Shown in pieces: positions 45,814 through 64,000 of a stretch of 64,000 nucleotides of DNA. The first letter of the stretch is position 1; each line of letters opens with the position of its first letter. The DNA is from Emydura subglobosa (Eukaryota > Chordata > Testudines > Chelidae): assembly GCA_007922225.1 (NCBI GenBank), contig ML680092.1, positions 1,149,308 through 1,213,307 of the forward strand, in the 5' to 3' direction. The translations under genes and the position numbers were made by a program. The notes beneath the pieces are model-generated. The model saw only the letters and a program-made list of their open reading frames with translations. It was not told where the DNA came from and did not search any database.

Positions 45814-58384
<12,571 letters not shown>

Positions 58385-58500
58385 ACTGTGGCTGTCTCTC
58401 TCCCTGCACCCAAATGACACAACCTGGAAGGGTCTCCCAGGGCCAGTGTGGATGGTTAATAGCAAACCAGGTCATGGAGTTGGATCTGCGATTAACCAAC
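58385..58500 (-). promoter_or_regulatory. SLC5A2: SLC5A2 upstream region with HNF1-like sites
   Basis: GTTAATAGCAAAC (58455-58467) matches 10 of 12 fixed positions of the HNF1 consensus GTTAATNATTAAC, and GATTAACC at 58,490 is a second half site. HNF1A is the established activator of mammalian SLC5A2. No TATA box seen. The transcription start is not determined. Confidence 0.4.
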
Positions 58501-58539
58501 CCAGAGACGGCAGGGAGGGGGGAAGTAGAATAGAACTAA

Positions 58540-58615
58540 GGAATCCCAGCCCTCACTCCCCTTCCAGAGCTGGGGAGAGAACCCAGGAGTCCTGACTTCC
58601 AGTCCTATTGGCTCA
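58540..58615 (-). mobile_element. MIR-head fragment upstream of SLC5A2
   Basis: CAGAGCTGGGGAGAGAACCC then AGGAGTCCTGACTTCCAG, the complement of the MIR-type head. Confidence 0.5.
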
Positions 58616-59044
58616 GAGTCACCGTGTGCCAGGGGCTAGTGTCAGAGGAGGGATGTCTCTAGAGCCTGACTAGCCCTGTCACTCCTTCCTTTGCCCTCTG
58701 TGGCCCACCATTCCCTGGTAGTTGGGTGGAGCTCAGCCCATGTTCTGAGCCAGCTGAAGCCCTCACCCCCTAGGCAGAGGCGCAATCAGAACTGATTTTT
58801 TTGGCAGGGCCTGTGGCTGACTCACTTGTGACACAAGGCTTGTTCCCACCTGTAACAGGGGCTGATTAAAAACATGGGATGAATTGCTTAAAATCTGATT
58901 GGGTGGGTCTGCTTTCAAAGTGGGGGGGGGCCATGGCCCACCGATAGCAATGCCACTGCTCTTAGGAGTGGCAGAGTGAGGCTGGGCCAGGCAGAAACTT
59001 GGCACCAGTGCTGAGTGCCACGTGCTATCCTGCGTTCCGTAGGG

Positions 59045-59727
59045 TGTTACGGGGGAAGTTTGTTTACCCTGGCTTCCGGATCTATCACCGGGGACAGACT
59101 GTAAATCACACCACTGTTGTTCAATCAAAGGGCAATTTATTGTGGTGACAAATCATAAACACACAACCACTGAAGTTAAGAATAAAACAAAGGGGGTAAA
59201 CCCCAGGCCCAAATACCAATAATGCAACCCGTGGGTCCCCTCAGTCTTTAGATATTTACAATGGATCTTCACTCTGCCCCGGGAGCACTGTTCACGATCT
59301 GATCTTATTCGTCTGCTTCTCAGCCTGGTCCGCAGTCAGCTGCTTCTCGTCCTTGAATCACGATGCCCACACTAACCAAACATACTCTCGCCACACTGTC
59401 ACTCAGATGGACAGCCCCAAATTGTGGCACTGGCCTCCTTAAATCACTTTGGCTTACTTCTTCCTTAGCCAATCAGTGGCTAGAATTTTCCCGCTTTCTG
59501 GGTCGTGCACACAACACTAATTTTGTGCACACGACTCCCTAAATCACAGGCTTCCCGCCTTTTTACCCTGTCTCCAGGCACCTTACCAAGCATCAGTGTC
59601 TAATATCTCTGTCTCTGACTCCATTTTGAATTAAGATCCAATATGGAGTCTGGCCTGAACTACTAACAGGAGATTATTTGAACTGATTTACAAACACACA
59701 GAACCATCATAAACCATTTCCCCAACA
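59045..59727. mobile_element. Solo-LTR-like element
   Basis: 683 bp starting TGTTACGGGGG and ending CCCCAACA, so termini are inverted TGTT...AACA. It is flanked by AGGG on both sides (59041-59044 and 59728-59731), a 4-bp target duplication. An AATAAA is present near 59,180 on the + strand. No protein domain. Confidence 0.65.
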
Positions 59728-59879
59728 AGGGGATGGGGAGTGGCTTCTGCCACAAGGGGAGAGGGGCAAAGGAAGAGTCGGTTCTGGCAAGGAGGTCTGC
59801 AGAAGGTCAATTGATCTTTCCTTCCCCATGTAGACATACCAACATGTCTACTTATCTATGTATGTTACCTCCACCCCCA

Positions 59880-60370
59880 TGAATCCAACTGGCCCCTTCA
59901 TTCCCTGCTATGGACCTATTTACCTAACTAGCCTTTCCTCCACCCCCCCCCCCCCCCCAGGGCCCCCGCCCCCCCCCCCCTCCGGATCAACTGTCTCTCT
60001 GCATCCCTCTTTGGACCCAGCTACCTAGCCTTCCATCCCCCATGGACTCATCTACCCAACTAATCAGCCCTCCATCCCCCTGTGGACCTAACTACCCACC
60101 CAATCCTCCTCCTCTTCATCCCCCTATGGGCCTAACCACCCATCCCTCCATCCCCCTATGGATCCATCTACCCAATTATTCTTGCTACATCTCTTCAAAC
60201 CCAACTGTCTAATACCCTCCATCTCCCTATGGACCCAATTATTCAGCAGCCCATCCCTCCAACCTCCTACAGTCCCAGCTACCCACCCCTTCCATCCATC
60301 TATTTCCATATCCCCTACGTACTAACTATACATCCCTCCACCCTCCTACCTACTTATCCATCTCTTCATC
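59880..60370 (+). repeat. CCATCCCCCTATGGACCYAACTACC-type tandem repeat
   Basis: About ten degenerate units of 40-50 bp contain CCATCCCCCTATGGA and CTACCCAACTAAT. A poly-C tract lies at 59,942-59,980. Confidence 0.7.
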
Positions 60371-60374
60371 TCTG

Positions 60375-60950
60375 TGGTGGGGTCTTCATCCCACACCAGA
60401 GAAGAAAGGTTCAATGGATGCCTCATGGGCTTGCCACACCCTGTCCCAGAAAGGAGCAGTGGAGGTGAGTCCTCCAAGCAGCCTAGGAAGGCTGTGCAGG
60501 AAGCAGCCAATTGGGGGGAGGCTGCATGGAGCAGCCAGTCAAGGCCCACTGGCTCATATATAAAAGTAGCTGTAAAGTCAGAGACAGTCAGTTGCTCCAG
60601 GGAACCCAAGGAGTGAGGGCTGTTCCTGGGGGCTGCAGGCAGGGTAGCACCTTGGACAAAGCAGTTGCTGGCAGGGACTAGGGGAGCAAAAGGGAGCTCC
60701 TGGTTGGCTGCTGGAACTTGCTGGCTGGGCAGAGGGTGAAGAAAGTGCTGGGACTGCGTGGAAGTGGCTCAGGGAATAGAAGCCGCACAGAGCAAAGTTC
60801 AGGAGATGCAGCAGGAGGCTGCTATCTACAGGGTCCCTGTAGTGGGCAGACCCTACTAAGAGCCTAAGAGAAGTGGCTAGGAGCATCACCTTGATGGCAA
60901 ACACTTTTCCATGGAGGTGAATGGGGGGATGGGGTTTGGACCAGCTCAGC
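60375..60950 (+). mobile_element. Unclassified LTR-like repeat with TATA motif
   Basis: Begins GTGGTGGGGTCTTCATCCC. TATATAAAAG is at 60,557 and GTGAGGGC-type sequence follows, resembling a retroviral or retroposon promoter-leader. Boundaries unclear. Confidence 0.35.
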
Positions 60951-61174
60951 GTTGGTCCCAATGCCCCTGTGCAGTACTAGGGGGTGCCGTGCATCAAGGG
61001 GTGGAGGGGCCCGGTGGGGTGCTGTGTGCCAAGGCAGGGGGTGTTCAGTAGGGGGCATGCTCCCATTTCTCCTCCCCCCCTACTTTTTGCTCCCCCTTTA
61101 GTGCCCCATCCTGGGTTCTAATCTCCAGCTCTGGTCATCGTAGGCTGCCAGCTCCATGGTGCAGGGCTCAGTGT

Positions 61175-61446
61175 GTGTCTACATGGCCAGCAGAAACCTG
61201 CAGCAACCAGTCTCGCCACCTGGGCCTAGAGACTCAGGTTTGTACCCTCGCACTTGCACTAGCAGAGCAGCTGGTCAGGCTCAGGCTGGAGTTTGGCTCT
61301 GAAACCCACCCCCAGCTTCAGAGCTCCCACTCCAGTCCAAAGCCAAAGCTACATGGCTGCTGCCAGAGCACAAGCCCCACGAACCCTAGTCTGCTGGCCC
61401 AGGCCTTGAGACTCGCTGCCGTGGACTTCTGCTGGCTGTGTAGATG
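61175..61446. mobile_element. MITE with inverted GTCTACATGGCCAGCAGAA ends
   Basis: Left end GTCTACATGGCCAGCAGAA and right end TTCTGCTGGCTGTGTAGAT are complementary over about 19 bp with two to three mismatches. No coding capacity. Confidence 0.7.
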
Positions 61447-64000
61447 GAGCCACTGTTACCAGATTTGCCTGTCACCTGGGGGTTTGCTCATTTATTAGGG
61501 TTACTTTCCTGGAAGATGGTGTGTGATTCTATTAATGTACTGCTTATGTTACTTGTGTGTTCATATGACTACAAATCCCCTCCCAATGGAGCTGTCCTGC
61601 AGGACCTAAGGTTTTCAGGGCTGGATTCCTCCAGCACCAGAGATACACACGCACTTTCCAGGTTAACCGAGTGTCTGAGCGGACCGGGCTATCCACATTC
61701 TCAGCTGACCCGTTATATGTCCTTGAACTCAGCAGGCTGGGTGACACAGCACTTTCAGCAGCCATCCTTATATGCCCCTGGACTCCACAGGTTAGGCGGA
61801 GCAGCACTTCTCAGCTGCCCCTCACCACTCTACAATTGTTCTAGCAGTAACCCCCTTGATGAGCAAACCCCATAGGATTTTTGGGCACTCCAGGGATCTT
61901 TGGCTTAGGTAAAAGAAGCGTTGCTGCAGAGCAAGATGGGGAAGCCAAGAACACACAGGAGTAATGAAGTTTGGAGAGAGACTGGCAACCAGTGTGATTA
62001 TAAGAGATGTTTTATATACCTGGCCATAAAATAAATGATACTAATAGTAATACGATACAAGGAGAGAAAAACAAACACTTACCCCAACTGTAATTGTGTA
62101 GTATTGTATTGGAGAAAGCTACCTAGGTTTGATTGCAAAAGTAGAAAGTTATACCTGGACTAAAAGTGAGAGAGTTGGGGGCAGTCTCACCACTCCATAC
62201 AGCTCATAGGTTCCCAGCAGACAGGCTGTTCAGCTTAGGGTCTGGAGCGCTTGAGACAGGCAGAGCCCCCAACATGATCAGTCAGGAAAAGGGGAAGTTC
62301 CAGTGGATCTGATGCAGAATTTGGATCCAGGCATCAGAACAGGGGTTTGAACTTGGGTAGGGGTTTTTGTAGAACACCAGGTTTATTTATGGGTAAACAA
62401 TGTCTCAAGGAAGTATCCCAGAGTGGTTTTCTTTATGCTGGACAATAGGAGCTGATCACTCCTGGCTATGGGCAATGTTCCTTGAGGGAGCTCACAATGC
62501 AGCCAGGCAGATTCAGTGTTTTGCATATCAATAACTAGAATGGTCTGATAACTGCGGAGCTGGATATGTGCAGGTGTGGGTTCATTTCCATCAGGAGCAG
62601 AGATGTTCCATCATGCAGTGCGTCCCTGCTTTGCCAATCCCAGAGTTCAGTGCAGTTCCTGCTTTGGAGCTTGGTTCTCCATTTGCTAGGCTAATTCTTG
62701 TTCCATCTTCGCTGTAGATGAGGCTTCTGTTCTCCATTTGATGTGCTAATTGAGATGCCTCCTTTTTACATCTTTGATGTAGATGAGGCTAGGGGAGTTG
62801 TCTTAATCCTATCACCCTTGTTTGGAGGGTTTTAGGTGTGTCTCCCATTGCCTCTTCATTGCTTTTGGTTTCTGGTTCAAGGAGAGGCTGGGGGGGGATT
62901 CAGGTGAGCCAGAGAGTAGGGGTTTTGCACCCTGGTTCCCCAAGAGCACAGAGCTGACAGGTAACACCGTGGCCCCTGTCTTTGCAGGCAAGCCCGGGCC
63001 TCACTGAGGCTTCTGAGTCCTATCAGCAATAACAAAACCCCAAACGGCTGGTCAATGTCTTGAAAAATGAGTCATCTGAGCTTTGCCACTGATATTGACC
63101 TGGTGGGATCATCACACGAGGGGCGTGATAATAGCAAGAGCTGTGGAAGCAGAGAAATTGGGTCTAAAGATGTCACTGTGTGTTAGCTCGCCTTTGCACA
63201 CTACTAATAGAGAGGTAATTGCCCAAACCTGTGCCCTAGCTGGAGTGATAATGGATTGCATGGAGACTATCAGATGAAGAAAACTGGAGTTGAGTGAGTC
63301 AGAGGAGAGGAGGAAGATTGCTGGAGGAAGGGATACAGGGGCTAGTGCCAAGTGCTAGGAGCAAGCGTGGACCAGATGTGGTATGGGACGCTGATCAAAG
63401 TTGTGTGTAGACCACAAAAAGCAGAGGAAGTTGGCTGGCCAGCACCTCCCGTGTATTGTTTACTTTTCGTTGTGACGGAGCCAGGCGCTGCTTTTGCACT
63501 GCGAGAGAACAGGGGTGTGTAAATGTCTTGGCACCCATCTGCCTGCCAGACCTCCTGACCCCAAGTGCCACGGCAGCAAACACCATCCCCGCTTGAGATG
63601 AAACCCTGTTTGAAAAGAGAGGGGCTGCTGGTGGGACATCCTCTGCAAAGGCCCCTGGGTCTGGCAAATGCAAACCTTCCTTGATCCAAAACAAGTGGTT
63701 GCTGCTCCACTTGCGTCTGACAGAACACGGGTTCCCCGTTGTGCTGTCCAGAATTGTTCAGAGTGGCAACCGATAACACAGCGGCAAAACCCACTAATGT
63801 GCTTGGAACCTGTGACCGGGGGATCATTCTGTTTTGGTGCCTAGTATTTTGTTGGTGTTGCTGTATTTTATTTTAAACTAAAATACGCCTGCAATGTCCT
63901 GTCCACACCGGAGGAGCTGTGGTTTTGATCACTGGCAAAGTGCCTAGTACCTAGGATAGGTAAAAAAAATAAACACATTGTTTCTGTCAATGCAAATGTG
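61447..64000. other. Terminal intergenic stretch, no gene recognised
   Basis: Moderately AT-rich with splice-like sites (for example CTGTCTTTGCAG at 62,988) but no reading frame that resembles a known protein. GTAGATGAGGCT with TCTCCATTTG or similar occurs twice near 62,690 and 62,770, suggesting a small internal duplication. The right edge may continue a repeat beyond the window. Confidence 0.4.

Overview
The window is vertebrate nuclear DNA, most likely from a turtle and more broadly from the turtle/crocodile/bird lineage. The evidence is small GT-AG introns, CpG-rich promoters, abundant 5'-truncated CR1 LINEs with the usual 3' tails, MIR/L2-type SINE pieces, and small Harbinger-like and hAT-like DNA elements. 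GC content is high and introns are short, as on a reptilian microchromosome. The species cannot be fixed from the sequence alone.

Layout, left to right. (1) 1-1,260: old CR1 and L2/MIR repeats. (2) 1,300-2,600: a regulatory block with POU-type palindromes followed by ten CCAAT boxes, upstream of RNF40. (3) 2,500-11,885: complete RNF40 (+), 19 coding exons, 1,022 aa, ending in a C3HC4 RING. (4) 11,900-17,400: repeats, including CR1 copies with a nested LTR-like insertion and TWA-duplicating MITEs. (5) 17,600-28,700: two related KRAB-type C2H2 zinc-finger genes (+), with 13 and 8 fingers, separated by CR1 and tandem repeats. (6) 30,790-39,520: complete RUSF1 (C16orf58) (+), 448 aa, with a CR1 in intron 4. 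(7) 41,626-44,452: a gene closely related to phosphatidylserine decarboxylase (PISD) (+), carrying two frameshifts and one in-frame stop. (8) 45,500-58,384: complete SLC5A2 (SGLT2) (-), 15 coding exons, 668 aa, convergent with the PISD-like locus. (9) 58,500-64,000: repeats only, including a solo-LTR-like element.

RNF40, zinc-finger genes, SLC5A2 and RUSF1 all lie on human 16p11.2, so the window is a compacted piece of that synteny block. The PISD-like locus has no counterpart there that I know of. The genes do not form one pathway. RNF40 is a chromatin ubiquitin ligase, the zinc-finger proteins are likely DNA binders, RUSF1 is a DUF647 membrane-associated protein, and SLC5A2 is the renal sodium/glucose cotransporter.

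The most unusual feature is how many introns and intergenic gaps hold their own degenerate tandem repeat, with units of about 40-77 bp. One of these, in the PISD-like locus, appears to be built from the 5' splice site. Several others resemble the head of a MIR-type SINE. Two stretches on either side of RUSF1 carry the same motif in opposite orientation. All exon boundaries were read by eye from splice sites, reading phase and remembered family sequence; no alignment or search was run.
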